From Polytrichum commune (taxonomy: Eukaryota; Streptophyta; Polytrichopsida; Polytrichales; Polytrichaceae), in the NCBI GenBank assembly GCA_950295325.1, contig OX485805.1:7378501-7442500 (forward strand): a DNA stretch of 64,000 nt. The letters are read 5' to 3'. The position numbers and the translations under genes were made by a program. Shown here in pieces: positions 45,591 to 58,020 of this stretch. Numbering within the stretch: the stretch's first letter is position 1; every line of letters begins with the position of its first letter. The notes under the pieces were generated by a model. The model saw nothing but the letters and a program-made list of their open reading frames with translations, did no database searches and had not been told where the DNA came from.

Positions 45591-46059
45591 CTCCGGGTGG
45601 AATCCAGAATACTCCGGTCGTTGTAGTCCTAAGATATAATCCGGATATCCCTGTGTGACCTACCAAGACGGATTTGGCCAATCCGGATTGGTTGTGAGGG
45701 AATAACCAGATCCCAATCTTATAAGGGACGTCTTCACCGGAAGAAACCAACTATTCTAGAGGGTAGAACGTAGAGGGGTAAATCTGGACCATAGGGGTGA
45801 GTAAGTATTATAATTAAGACCTAAAGATACAATCCGGAAAGGCAAACTCCGGAGGAGGAAGAGTTTCCAAAAGACCGGAAGGCCGGAAACCGGGGTTTTT
45901 GGAAATTCGGCTAAGGAGTGGAAGATAAGCGGGTACGGGGAGTTCTTGACCTCCTACACTTCACAGAATCCCTGGACGATACTAGGGTCATCCGGACAAA
46001 ACCGGATTAGGCACTTAAAAACACCAATCCGGATGATTTGGTGTTCGTGTGTTCCCACA

Positions 46060-48616
46060 GAATAGTAGATCGAGAAGACTCCACAAGCTACCAAGAGTGC
46101 AATGGTGTTGGAGGCTAGTAAAGTTCTAATTGGAAACTATCTTCTTCAACCCGAGGACGCGCCACCAAAGAAGCTGACTCTAGAGGAACTTGTTCCTCTA
46201 TTTGACCGATGCAAGGACATGGTTTCCCCAAACATCCGCAACAAGGTCATGAGCTTCCGTTTCCTGAGAAGGTATGGTGTCATGGACTCTATCACCAAAC
46301 TCCGTGGAATCAATTTATGGGCCTTTGTTCAGGAGAACAAATTTCCAAGTCAAGGGGCTGATCTTGACAAGGTTTTTGTCTTCAAGATGTCGGAAGTCGG
46401 GCCTGGTAGTGGGGTAGACTTGGTGAAGCGTATGCAGCCCGGTGAAGATTTGGAGAATGCCTGGATGATGTTTGACCATGTCAAACGGGTAAGACAATGG
46501 ACCACAATGGCATGCCACGTGTATGACTCCACGTATTGCCGTGTCATGACCATTGCAAGCTGTGACATGCAATCCGAGGACTCTGAGGCCTAGATCGTTT
46601 TCTGGAAGAATCTCAATGTTGTCATGGAGAGGAATGGCGTTGTCGAGCCCAACTTCAAGGGTTTCATGGCCGACAACGCCCAGGCCAACTGGAATGCAGT
46701 TCGGGTCATATATGGCAACGGGAAGAAGGAGGACCGCATGGACGACCGGGAGAGAACCTGTCAGTTTCACTGGACCCAGTCTATGGTTAAGTATACCGAG
46801 AAGTACATTCCCGAAGAACTCTGGGAGCAGCATAAGAAGATGTGCCACCAATATAGGACCGCGAGGATCATGGACGAAGCGGAGAGTCTGTACCATGGGC
46901 TACGTGCATGGTGGGTATCCGCCGGGGCAGTGACAGAGAAGGCACTAAACAAACTATAGCTATGGCTTGCATTCTGGCACTACCGTTATCGCCAATGGGG
47001 AGGCTTCATGACCGGGGTATGTTTTCCCAAAACATTTCATTTTTTTCTTCATTTTTTTCACATTATCCTAATATGAAACAACTCTTCTCTAATCTCTAAC
47101 TATTTCCACTATGTACTCGCAGAAATTTTTAGAAGAAGAACTAGCAGAAATGCCTTCATGTAATCTCGCCGAAACAATACACAACAAGTGGCTTCAAGCT
47201 TCTGGAAATAGCGGCGGCGACCTCTACGTGGCTACAGTGGACGACTTCGTTCGAGGCTTCCTACAGGTTGTCAATTACTACCAGTTCCTTAAAGGTGACG
47301 TCGGCGGAACATGCCCTACAAAGAAAGAGCTCAAATTAAGGATGGCAGAACGCAGGGCGAAACAAACAGGTAATCCCTTAGTGCTTGAAGACCCCATGTT
47401 GGACATGCCTAGAGCAGAAGAGTTTTGTACCTGTGAGCCTCGCATGGCTGGAGAAGAGGTATTCGGGTCCATGAAGCGGAAAGCAGATCTACCTCTTGGA
47501 GCTGAAGAGGAGTCTCATCGGCCTGACAAGGTAAATTTCTCACATCCAAGAGGTTCAGGACGTGTTGTGAGGTCTCGTCCTGTGCAGATGCCCATCATTA
47601 TAGAAGAAGATACTGAAGATGATACGCACGTCCAAGAAGATCACCCCCCTACGCCTGAGCCTGAGAGCATCCCTCCGTCCCCACCGAACGAGGGGAGGAT
47701 CCGTCATGTCAATGCTGTTGAAGAGACAAATGTTAACGTCAAGGAGTGGCACATATCAAGACTTCCCAAGACCTCGGCGAAGTGTTGTTGGGCCCAGAGA
47801 GTTGTCACAAAGAAGAAGTGTACCGAGAGAATTGTGAGGGGCGTCAATTTGACCGCCACGCCTACCTACACTGGAGTTTGGACTAATATACGCAGGAATG
47901 TTTCAGAGAGGACAAAATTCTTCTTCTGCTCCGACGACATTGACAGGTGCGTGAAGGGCACAAGGCGCAAATGGGTTGCTAAGCACTCTGCAGACCAGGA
48001 AATGCCCCTGATTCCAGACGTTTGGCCGGTGAAGCTAGGCACAAACCTCAAGCTCACTGAAATTCTTGCCCTTGAAGCGGATAGATTCCAACTCCCGCAT
48101 AAGAAACCGGTCTCTCCAAGACGCCTCTTCTCTTCTGCCCCGCCGCCTGCAAATCTCAACGCGGTGCCCGTTCCTGCAGAAGCAGACCACTACCCTGGCA
48201 AGAAAGACGGCAAGATGGTCAAACGCACTGCCACTCGCCCAAATCCGGCGCATCGACTCTCCATGGCCTCCTCCGACTCCCTCAAAGCTCGCCTCCGTTT
48301 CATCACTATGATACCTCATCCAGGCCATGGTTGCATCATCGGGCTGGATTCAGGTGTTCCTCCTGCCATCACACAGTACCAAGTCACCATCAGCTTTTTC
48401 CTGGGTTGCACTTGCCCTGCATTCAGGAAGACGATGACTAAGTTCCGAGGGAGGACCCAATTTTCTTATTGCAAGCATGTATACTTCATCCTTTTGAAGG
48501 TTTGCCACCGTGATCCCGAGACCGACCTTTTCATTCACGCGCCTACCTTTAGCTTCAACGAGGTCAAACTAGTCCTAGAAAGCGGACTCTTGACTCACCC
48601 TTTGGCTAAAAAGTAG
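46060..48616 (+). pseudogene. MULE transposase, catalytic and C-terminal part (split by insertion)
   Basis: The frame resumes after the inserted element with EKTPQATKSAMVLEASKVLI, and the first ATG is at 46102. MULE-core motifs follow: NAWMMFDHVKRVRQWTTMAC, HVYDSTYCRVMTIASCDMQS, KGFMADNAQANWNAVR (second catalytic Asp) and IMDEAESLYHGLRAWW (candidate Glu). Two in-frame stops interrupt it, at about 46593 and 46957. A normal intron lies at 47017-47122 (GTATGT...CGCAG). The last exon (47123-48616) has an acidic spacer and a SWIM-type zinc finger (CTCPAFRKTMTK, then FSYCKHVYFILL) near 48410-48490. With 16345-17606 this was one Mutator-like transposase gene. The stops and the 28-kb insertion make it inactive. 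Confidence 0.88.
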
Positions 48617-48907
48617 GAGGCAATCTACAAACAGCCTAGACTCTTGTCAATGGACGGTGGCCACTCAAAATTCCGTCGTCATTACATGAACTGAGTCAAC
48701 AATATAAGATTCATATTGTCTTTTTCAATATAAAGGGTCTTGTCATTCACATTGATTGCATTGTGTATCTATATCTTTAACCACTAATGTCTTGCCACCT
48801 AGCACAAGTACACTATGCACGACTACTTCGTAAGCACCCACCAATGCACTCTTGGTACTAACTATGTATCGGTTTATAATTGCCAATCAATGGTTGTTCA
48901 CTTGGTT
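48617..48907. other. 3' flank of the MULE gene
   Basis: AT-rich, with TTCAATATAAAGGG near 48720 that could serve as a polyadenylation region. No gene or convincing terminal inverted repeat found. Confidence 0.3.
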
Positions 48908-49405
48908 TCATTGATTGAATTTAATGCGTTTTGGTTTGCCCCTTGCCATTTCGGCATAACTACGAACCTCCGGCTCCACTACAGGACAAACTACATTCAC
49001 GTCCATTTTCGGCACCACACTTGGCATTTGTCCTAGGTGGGAACGTTTCAACAATGGACCTCGTCCCCTCAACCCACTAAGTGTTTCCCAGGAATAAGTT
49101 CCCGGGGGGATTTTTCCAACCTTCGAGTATGCATGAGGTGGCAAGGGCACCTCCACCTTCTCCTCAAAAACCAAGGTGTCACTAGTTTCTTGTGCTGGTG
49201 AAGGGTCTCCTCTCGGAACTAATCGGACCTCGAGATCCCCCATCACTTTAAGCCCCTGGCTACAAACCTGCACCTGCTCTTCTTCCCCACCCTCCACATA
49301 TGGTTGAAACGGGCCTACGCAGTCACCAAGTGAAACAGCAACAGCTCCGTCCTCATCCATAACCCTAGCAGTAGATAGCCCAACCCTATAGTGACCAGGT
49401 AGCAA
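48908..49405 (-). CDS. Unrecognised 165-codon frame
   Basis: Open frame on the minus strand starting MLPGHYRVGLSTARVMDEDG, acidic and Pro/Val-rich in the middle (VFEEKVEVPLPPHAYSKVGK) and basic at the end (YAEMARGKPKRIKFNQ). I recognise no domain. Codon composition looks coding-like, but no splice sites or partner genes support it. It could be a piece of a retroelement ORF or a chance frame. Confidence 0.25.
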   Translation of the reverse strand: MLPGHYRVGLSTARVMDEDGAVAVSLGDCVGPFQPYVEGGEEEQVQVCSQGLKVMGDLEVRLVPRGDPSPAQETSDTLVFEEKVEVPLPPHAYSKVGKIPPGTYSWETLSGLRGRGPLLKRSHLGQMPSVVPKMDVNVVCPVVEPEVRSYAEMARGKPKRIKFNQ

Positions 49406-51393
49406 AAAATCAATCGAAAAAAGAGAAAGAGTTGACCATAGCCCAAGGTTATATATCCCTGAGAAAGGTGCTTGGTGCCCTTGAGAAACGACCTTCGTAG
49501 AAATAGATGATACTCATCCTGTAGAAGACAACGAAAACAAACCCGTTAAAAAAATTGTTTAAATCAACCAATATTACTGGAAAGTGAGAGCACGGTAATA
49601 GGAAAAAAATAGGAATTTCTCAATCTTTAAACCCCCTGGGTCCACGGTTAAAGGTCTCAAAAATTGGCCAAAAAAAGAAATATTATTGGAATATTTCTGA
49701 AATATATTCCAAACAACTAAATGTTGCGAGCTAAATTTAGCCAAAATTATATATTTGGATTCTGGTCTCCATTTTCTACTCTCTGCCCATCGCTCGCATA
49801 CAAGTCTCGTCCGCTATAACCCTGGGCTCCTTGAGGATTCATCCCAGAATCTTCTCCCCTGTCCGATCTCAACCCCCTCATTGTGTGCTTCAAATTCCTT
49901 GCCCCTCATAACAGTCACAAAAATAATGAGGTGCAAGTCCTCCTTGCACCTGGAGTCACAACCTTAGGGGCGCCTCGCAAGATTCCATCGGATCCTGTTC
50001 TCGAAATCTATCTTCGAAGCCCCACCAGCTAGGCAGGGCCTGGACCTTCCTCCGCAACCTGTGTGCAACTCGGTAGAAGAAAAAAAAAATGACTTCGAGG
50101 TGCTGGCCTGCCCAACTGCCGTCTCAGTCCCGATCCTGGGAATTCTAGGTTACAGTAGCTTCCCCCTTTAAGCAGTTAACACTCCTGCCTAATTCGGTTA
50201 CTCCAACCCAGCTTCTGAGGTTTAATTAATAACCCACGAGCCTCGCGATTACACCTGATTAATCTCAATCAAAACTACCCATGTTAATCAACTCAAGTGA
50301 CTAATCCTAAGCCTTAAGTCTAACATTGCAACCGAATTCAAAGCCCACTCTTTTCATGTTTTTGTTAAATCAACTAAAATTCAAATCCGAAGTCTTAATG
50401 ACTTTTAATCCTAACACACATGTGGGCACACCAATTTGGGCTCACAGGGTGATAGGGTAGAAGTTGGTAGTGTGGTAGTTGTGAATGTTGAAGTGATCAC
50501 AAGGCTCCAAAGTGTTTTTGAACACTGATGCCTTGTGCTCTTTAAAATAAAAGTCATGAGATTTATGAATAACCACATTCTAGGGAAGGTGTGAAACAAG
50601 TACATTGGGTTTGACATATGGATCGGGGCATGTTGGCCTTGGCTCTCACTCGGACTAGGACGCAACTAAGAGTGGGAGTTTAGGGTTGACAGGCGGTCAC
50701 TATCATTGGCTCCACTTGAACTCTCAAAATACCGAGCACCAAGACCTTCAACTTGTCACTTGACATATGAAATTTCATAATGCATGTCAACATCTTGTCA
50801 CCAAGATTTGTCAGTGTAGTCACTTGGAGCTCCACGCATCCACCTTTGCAATTGTTTTTGGAGGATATACTTTACTGAACTCGCATTTCACATGTCTTTA
50901 CTTGCTATTCGGCGGCAAGTGGGTTAACTCTCCAATCACTGTTGATTTATTGACATTGCTATGTATTTGAAAACTTGAGAGATTTTATTGTCAATTTTTA
51001 GGAAGCACTTAGCAATAGAGGAGTTTTTTTTTTTTTTTTCACTCCCTACATTTTTCCAAATTCCATGGGGTAATGATTATAGAGGTCATTGACAACTACA
51101 TAATGAAAGTGATTTGATTGCATATTTTTAAAATTTGTACTACTTCTATATGTTGTTGTGATTAAAAAGAAATTATAAATCCATTAATTTGAAAATTTAG
51201 GTGTCAAAAGACATGTTGAAATTTGACCAACCCGTCAAACAACCGATGTAAAAATTGGTTACTAGATGAAAGACATGACCCTTTGTCAAAAATCAACAAT
51301 GAACACACATTCCAAACATGTACTTTGTAAGCCTAACTCTCGTTTTTAAAAATCCCTTTGTAAAGATGTGGTACTAGATGGCCTACATTGAGT
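49406..51393. other. AT-rich intergenic DNA, no gene seen
   Basis: No supported gene. It contains short frames only, a poly-T run near 51025-51042, and the ACCTTTAACCGTGGA/CTATTACCGTG segment (minus strand, 49591-49655) discussed as a faint counterpart of 701-780. Confidence 0.4.
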
Positions 51394-51421
51394 GCCCCCC
51401 TCCCCCCCCCCCCCACCCCCC
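51394..51421 (+). repeat. C-rich homopolymer tract
   Basis: Almost uninterrupted C over 28 bases with one T and one A. On the complementary strand it is a G-run able in principle to form a G-quadruplex. Confidence 0.95.
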
Positions 51422-53369
51422 GGCGCGTGCGCCTTCGCTTCGGAAGTGTTTCTCAATGTTCACAATGAACTTCTAGTCTCAATGTACAACGTGTTGCCTA
51501 ATTTGAGCTATGGAAAATACACTCCTACCTCAATAGAGCAACAAAACTTTCACAAATCTATATTTTTTGGCTCAAATTATGTATGACAATTACTCTTGTT
51601 ACCAGATTACATTATGCAAGATCTACAAAATCTTAAGTAGAAGCTTTCTTTTAGATTTTTCTTTTCACTCATTTAAGGATTGTTCCTTGAAACCTAAAAG
51701 TATAAATGGAGACCTCAACAATGAGTTCCCAACTTTCATATTGATTAAATTGTGACTTCTTGACAAACCGGTGTTTTCCCCAAATTTTGCTGAATGTGCC
51801 CTATTTACCACGACTCTATTGAGAGTGAAATCATTACCCATGCTAAAAACCTTAGCAAAAGACACAAATAAAATTTATAAAATAAACCCACATCATGAAA
51901 AAACCAAGTTAAACTTGGCCATATCGCTCAAATGCAACTTGCAATTCCATTGAGGTTGGCGAGTTTCATTTGGTAAGTTATCTTAGGTGGACGTGTTGAA
52001 GGTAGAGCATTAGATTGCTCGTAGTTATAGGATGGTGATTGTTAAAGCATAAGAATGAATAAGGTTTTAATAGACCCTTATGGTTTGTGGGAAGTGGGAG
52101 TTGAGAGATCCTATATGCATTGTATGAACCAGGTAAATAAAGTGTAATAAAGAGCAAGGCAAGGGGTGGAGGTGACCATTTCACTCCAATCATTGTTCAT
52201 ATGCCTTTTTGTGCGTGTATTTGCTTGATCAATTTGATCTCTAGTTCTATGTGCTTCAATAGATTATGGGCCCATTCATGCATGAATTGCTTTTGTCAAC
52301 GATTTAGGCAATAATCCACTCCATGTACCTTTCCTCCTACGCATGCACACGTTTCATGATGCGAGGTGGCACTAGCTAATGTTCACATCAAACTTGAAAT
52401 CCCTAACCATGAAGAAAGGATCATTACACAAGTCGTAACTATCTTATGGATTTCAGCCGCATCCATTATTTTTTGTCTTGGTTTCAAAATGTGCAGCTCT
52501 AGAGAGACATTTTCAGCAGGCATCCCCGAATTTTTCCTTGTCCTCTTTAAAGGTGTATTTTGCCTACTATTGGAAGGCATGGCCATGTCGTTTTTAGCAA
52601 AGTCCTTTGTTCCCTCCATTGCCGATGTTCTTCTAGACTCAACAAGGATAACTTTTGGTTTTTGTTGACTTAGACTGGACAATATATACTTTAATAACAA
52701 AGGTATACTTGTTGTTTTAGTTGATCAATTGCAACTATGGTTAATTGTTGGGATTTGTGGGCTTAATTTCTAGTTATATGGTGTGTAGTTTCGAGCACTC
52801 CACCAAATTTTTTTTGTTTTTAATTGCATTGGGACGGTTTCGTCAATAGTTTTGGTCAACCGCCCAAGAGTATTGATGGTTTTGGGTTTGTTAGTTTTGG
52901 ATGGTCGATTGAAACTAGTGTTTTTATGGCATTTTTGACTAGATTCATTAGTAGTTTCGGTTGACCACCCGGAACGCATTAATTCTAAGGCATTTTTGCA
53001 TGATTTTACAAAGTTTTGTACCCGATTTACCATGTTTTTTCTCTCAAAGTTTTGATTCTACTCCAGTGAGAAAATCATCTCGTAATTTTGTTCGACTCTC
53101 TGAAACCAAGTTTGAGTTTCTGTCAACAACCGAAACTTATGGGTTTTCTTCTTCTCAACAATATGTCTACATGCACACTATGAAAAACACAAATGCCCTA
53201 CATTGGAAAACACAATAGCATTGCATTGCATACACACAACATCCATTGCAAAAAAAACCATGCACACTAAAAAAACCATCAAGAAATTAACACTATTGAA
53301 TGTTAAATTACGTACTTTGAAATGCTTGGCTATCTCAATGCTTTGAAGCTTTAAATTTTCTCTAATCCT
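51422..53369. other. Intergenic DNA, no gene supported
   Basis: Short frames only. The region 52366-52700 is open on both strands (100 and 105 codons); neither product is recognised and no splice context supports it. Confidence 0.35.
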
Positions 53370-53604
53370 CACGGGCAGGTCACTTCATTATCAAGTTGAA
53401 AACCATGTGCAAACAAAAAAATCAATTTTTTCTAAGTTGCATCACCAAAATGGGTCAAAATTTTATCAATTTTTTTTCATGAGTAGATATACACGGTATC
53501 TATTACATAGTAAAAAGTGATAACCAAATTTGATGATTCTTTCTTTTAGAAAAAAACATACCATTATTAACTAGAATGACACACAATTGAACTTAAACAA
53601 TTAC
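53370..53604 (-). mobile_element. Truncated MITE related to 24002-24411
   Basis: Starts CACGGGCAGGTCACTTCATT and follows the reverse complement of 24180-24411 (shared CACCAAAATGGGTCAAAATTTT-like and CATGAGTAGATATACAC motifs). It breaks off where a second terminal-repeat-like sequence begins at 53606. Confidence 0.85.
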
Positions 53605-53605
53605 T

Positions 53606-53660
53606 CACGGGGAGGTGACTATTGAAATTTTAGAAACCACGTGAGATAAAAAATAAGGTC
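53606..53660. mobile_element. Second MITE terminal repeat fragment
   Basis: CACGGGGAGGTGACTATTGA with a following CACGTGAGATAA resembles the same terminal repeat. No matching right end found, so this is a fragment or a diverged family member. Confidence 0.55.
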
Positions 53661-56600
53661 AATTTAATTCATCGAGGATAAATTTTACAAATTCGTTAGA
53701 TCTACCATAGCATTGGAAATATGTCCTCTACATGATTATTTGTAAAATAGGGTGGTGAATAATTCCTCCATTTTAGTAATCAGTAGAAAAAAAATAGGGT
53801 ATTAGATATTGGATCCCCCCAAATGTGTGTAGTAAGATCAATAGAATAATTATGGGTTTGACTACTTGGATGAAGAATTATGTAAATTTTGTCCAAATTT
53901 GAATGAAACGCGTTAGTATGGAGGGAAATGTTGTGAATTTTTTTGGGGGAAGGAATGTTGTGACTTCTCAGTGGCCCTTGGCTTGCTTAGGGTTGGGCAA
54001 GCACAGTGGCGTAAAGGCGGTGAAGCGTTCGGGTAGGAGGTCTTTCGTTGGTGAAGTGTGGCGCATAAGCGGTAGGTAAGATACATTTTTTGGAGTTTTC
54101 TTATTTGCTTCATAACGTTCACACAAGGTGTTTCATGAGCGCCAAAAATTTAGCTTGCTCCGTTTGCATGTGATAAGAATTGATTTCAAACTCCAACTCC
54201 TTTATTTTTTCCTTCCAATGTCCGTTTTTTTACGACATGCTATTGATTTCCGACGCCCTCCTAAATGTGAGATGTAGAATAATGAAGAGTTACAAAACCT
54301 GAATGTGAGCGTAGAAAGATGAGATGTTTTTCAGGTTATTATGTATTTGTATCTTGTTCTTTGAGACATCTACCTCAAGTGGGATGTTCTGATGTCGCTA
54401 CCAATAGTTGTAAAAATGTGTACGTTTTGATGAGATGTGTCATTCGGATTTTGTGTAACAGGTGGTTTCGGAGTCAGAAGACAAGGTCCTACTGGAGATT
54501 GCAGTGTCATTCCATGAGACGCCAATTTTATCATAGAACTGGAACTAATGTCTTGGAAACTAGGAGATTACTCATATGAAAAAGAAATTAAGAAAGTTTG
54601 TGAGGTTGGAATTGGGTTCTAGAAAGGCCGATATTGGGATCATCTCGGAAATGTGAGCCAATTTTTCTCATATGACCCTTTTCAACCCTAGAATTATAGG
54701 TTTCTTTCGAAAGATTTCAAACATAAAATTTCAAACTCCATTATGTAATTCTAGTAATGCTAGTAGTGTCCAATATGCCAACATTCTATTGATTGTATTT
54801 TTGCTACAACAATCTTTTGTAAATGATCGATGATGTGCTACAACATTTGGCAACGTCACCGTGGTAGACGTAGAGGATTGTGCTTTGCCTTGCACTATGC
54901 CTTGGAGGAAGACTTGGTGGAGTGGTTGGAGACTTCAAAGGTTGCTCGCCTCATGCCATCAATTAGTTTTAGTTATTCGTCATCATTGGTGTTAAGCAAA
55001 TCTCTCCAATTTTTTTAGTCTTATCATGACATTGTAGAGGATATTGACATGTATTGGAGGGTGCATAGTTATATCCTAACCCTTCACATTGTAAATATTT
55101 GGTACAAGGTTGAATGTGTTTGTAAACACAATTGAAGTAAATGTTTTCAATTTGTATATTTAGCTTTCTTTCATTTGAATGCAATCTTTTGTTTTTGGAG
55201 TACATGGTTGTGCAAAAAATCATATTTTGTGATAATTGATTGTGTTTCTTGTTTTATTCTATCCGTGTTTACAACTTGTCTATATTAGATTGTACATTTT
55301 ATTATCTCCATGTTTATTGATAACCTTTTAAATAATATCCAAGTGTTATTGATTGTGTTTTGAACGGCATTTTGAACAGTTTAGCATTGGTAAAACTAAT
55401 TAAAACCGATTGAATGACAAGATGGATGCTATGAAACGTTTGTTGCTCACATAGTCAATTTTGCAATGCTATAGTATTCCGTCTACTATTTGGTACTTGT
55501 ACGATTTATAAAAAAAATGATGCCAAAAATTAGCCTTTCTAAAAAATTACAAATAAATATAGGGTGTTAAAAAATACGTCAAAGTAGCTTTATATCTACA
55601 TATAGGGAGGGAAAAAATATTGAAAGGTGCATAAATATCCCCCCATTAAATACCCCATTATCGCACGTGGTTACAAAATGTAAGGGGGTGTGATCCCCCC
55701 ATGTTTCAATGGGAACTTCTAATATCATTAAGGTTCAAGTTCTAGATTATCAAGCTATACGATCGACACCATTTATCAATTTGATATTTTATTCGTTATA
55801 GGCATCTCTTGCCTAATCTTGTTCACCCTAAGGTACGCCTCATGTATGCGGCTTTACTTTAGTTATTTCATCTAATATTACATCTTATTTGAGTGATGTG
55901 TGGTTAGAAAATAGCAGATCTAGACTAAGTACGGAATCCAAGAAGGAAAGTGTTTAAAAGAGATTGGTCTACATGCTCAAGATTTTGCGAACCATTCTAG
56001 ACTCAATAGTCAACACAATTGAGGGAGGGGGGTTCTAAGTATTCATTTGAGGATCAATATGTGACGCGGTTCATGTAATTATAACTACATCAAAGGAGGT
56101 TCAATTTTCATTATGATTTTGCTTATTATGCTTCGTCATAGATTCGCAAGTACAAAACACGTTTTGTTGCGTAAATCTAATTGATGGAAATTGGAGAACA
56201 TGAAAAATTAAGCAAATAACACCCACATGATACTTTAGATGCCCACCAACCACCGGCAACATAAGTTGCAAAAAATATTTCTTACCGTCTTGGGGGGTGG
56301 ACTCTTCATACCGCATACGAACTAACAGGAGTGTAAGAAGGGGAATTATTTGAGGCATTTGTGTTCATATTATATATAAGGGAGAAGATGGTAGTATTTT
56401 TCTCTAGTGTGTTCAGGTAAAAAGGCTATGAAGAGTTTTGAAGTAAAGGTAGATGTGAAAAAGAGGGCCCTAATGTTTAGAGAAAAAATTGACGATAGAT
56501 GTGGTAGTTTCATCCAATTCATGGTTTCATCCATTGTTGTCATATGACTACCTTGTATGTTCTTGTTAGGGTTGCATTTGGGTTCTAGGTGTTTGCAAAT

Positions 56601-56900
56601 TGGAAACTCTTGGAGCGCTCTTGAGATTTGCTCTCTAAATTGTGGCTAAGTTATCATGCTCTTTGTTTGTTTGATGCACATTGCAATTGTTGAGTTACAT
56701 GTTATGAATGAAAATATGTTCAAAGGCTTCAGTCATGAATTAAATAGGTCTTTATTACATGGAAATTGAAAGTGGATTTATATATATAAGAAACCTATTT
56801 AATTCATGATTTCATTTTGTATATGGAGTGGACACATTTATCGCATTAGATTAAAGAACTTAGTATAAATACGTGAGTCCATTTTCTAGCATGCCGTTAA
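53661..56900. other. AT-rich intergenic DNA, no gene seen
   Basis: No supported gene, RNA or mobile element on either strand. Frames stay below 90 codons and none is recognised. Confidence 0.45.
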
Positions 56901-56901
56901 T

Positions 56902-56934
<33 letters not shown>

Positions 56935-56935
56935 A
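56901..56935 (+). repeat. Dinucleotide microsatellite (AC)n(AT)n
   Basis: About 13 AC units followed by a short run of AT units. Simple sequence repeat. Confidence 0.95.
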
Positions 56936-58020
56936 GTCAACGAAATTTTTGTATATATAATCACATCATTTAGGTTTTCAATGAAGAGTCCACGCCAGAC
57001 CTATTGCCTAGTAGCAAGTTGCGCACATAAACACCATGCTTTGTAGAATAATTTAATTGATTACTCATCTCAAGAGCGATATAATTATGAAAACTTGTCA
57101 TAATGTTTCATCCTCAGAGGGCGCAATATCGTCCTTAATTTTAATATATTTTTCAAGAGCTGATCAATTATGACTAATAACCAACTCAAGTAAGTAGACG
57201 ACTTGCCGCTCATGTGGCTCATCATCCACTCTCCTCTCATTAGTTATCTAGTCCTAAAGTTCTTCCTTTCCTATTTTAAAGTTTCTAAGTTTATGATAAT
57301 TCCAAGCTTTAGGGTCCTCAAGTATATCATGTGCCACATCAAGTTTGACAATCAAAAACACCCCCAATGTACATCCACCATGGAATTACAAACTCATCCA
57401 TATTCAACAGAGTTCATTCAAAACAACAGATTCATTCAACAGGTGCCTGGAAGCCCCTCAAAGAAATTCGGGGACGGCACTCGATAGCGTGCACGCTCGG
57501 GATAAGGCAATCGATCGATCATTCACCTGCCGCGCATTTATCATGCGCTTGTAATATCTCACTTTACTTACAAATCTCAACAGTTGCAACAGAATTTTCA
57601 GTTTTCTGTAACCACAGAACTCTGATAATGCAGGAAACAACAACGATACACGCATACTTACAAACGAACGAAACAAACGAATCCAAGTTGCATAACTCAA
57701 CTTAAGCTTAGTTCGCCTCCTCGGAGCTTTCGTAGCTGATCGATTCTTCATTGGATCCCGCGAACAGAGAGTCGGAACGGATGTAGTTTCCAGTTGCATT
57801 TGCTTGGTGGGTTGGGTTGAATTTCGTGAAATCTCAGGTTTGAACCTTTTTTTAGGTACCAAAGGGTAGCACTGGATGCTCCTTCGATGATGATGATGAG
57901 AAGGAGATCCAATTGATTGCAGATTGGTTTTTGGTATGAATTTGAGCTGCAATTCGATGGAAACAGTCACATCGCCTTGATTGCCAGAGAAGTGCCATAG
58001 CCATACCCATAGCCGTGGCC
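56936..58020. other. Upstream region of the amino-acid transporter gene
   Basis: Probable promoter and 5' untranslated region. A 170-codon antisense frame (57458-57970) overlaps it, and a different minus-strand frame at about 57707-57830 ends with an acidic, C-terminus-like stretch (DSLFAGSNEESISYESSEEA) after an acceptor-like CTGAG. I do not call a gene on this evidence. Confidence 0.3.

Larger units (their letters stand above)
17607..46059 (+). mobile_element. CCGGA-rich element of unknown class, itself split by three insertions
   Basis: Own sequence lies in four pieces: 17607-19683, 21129-21300, 27354-28532 and 45382-46059, about 4.1 kb. It starts TGTGGAAGCCC and ends GTGTTCCCACA, flanked by GAAGA (17602-17606) and GAATA (46060-46064), an imperfect 5-bp duplication. 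It has a TATA-like TATTTAAGGG near 18012, open stretches from 18246, and AATAAA-type signals near 28085. The pentamer CCGGA and its complement recur at striking density. TG...CA ends suggest an LTR-type element, but the first and last several hundred bases do not match each other, so the class is open. It looks old and has several breaks. Confidence 0.6.

Noticed and set aside
46315-46896. 193-codon antisense frame
   Set aside because: Shadow of the MULE transposase core, which is clearly coding on the plus strand.
51394-51421. C-rich tract as a regulatory element
   Set aside because: No gene nearby; treated as a simple repeat.
52366-52700. Overlapping 100- and 105-codon frames on both strands
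   Set aside because: Neither is recognised and there is no splice or promoter context.
57458-57970. 170-codon minus-strand frame upstream of the transporter
   Set aside because: Unrecognised, overlaps the transporter's likely 5' untranslated region, and competes with another minus frame; too little to call a gene.
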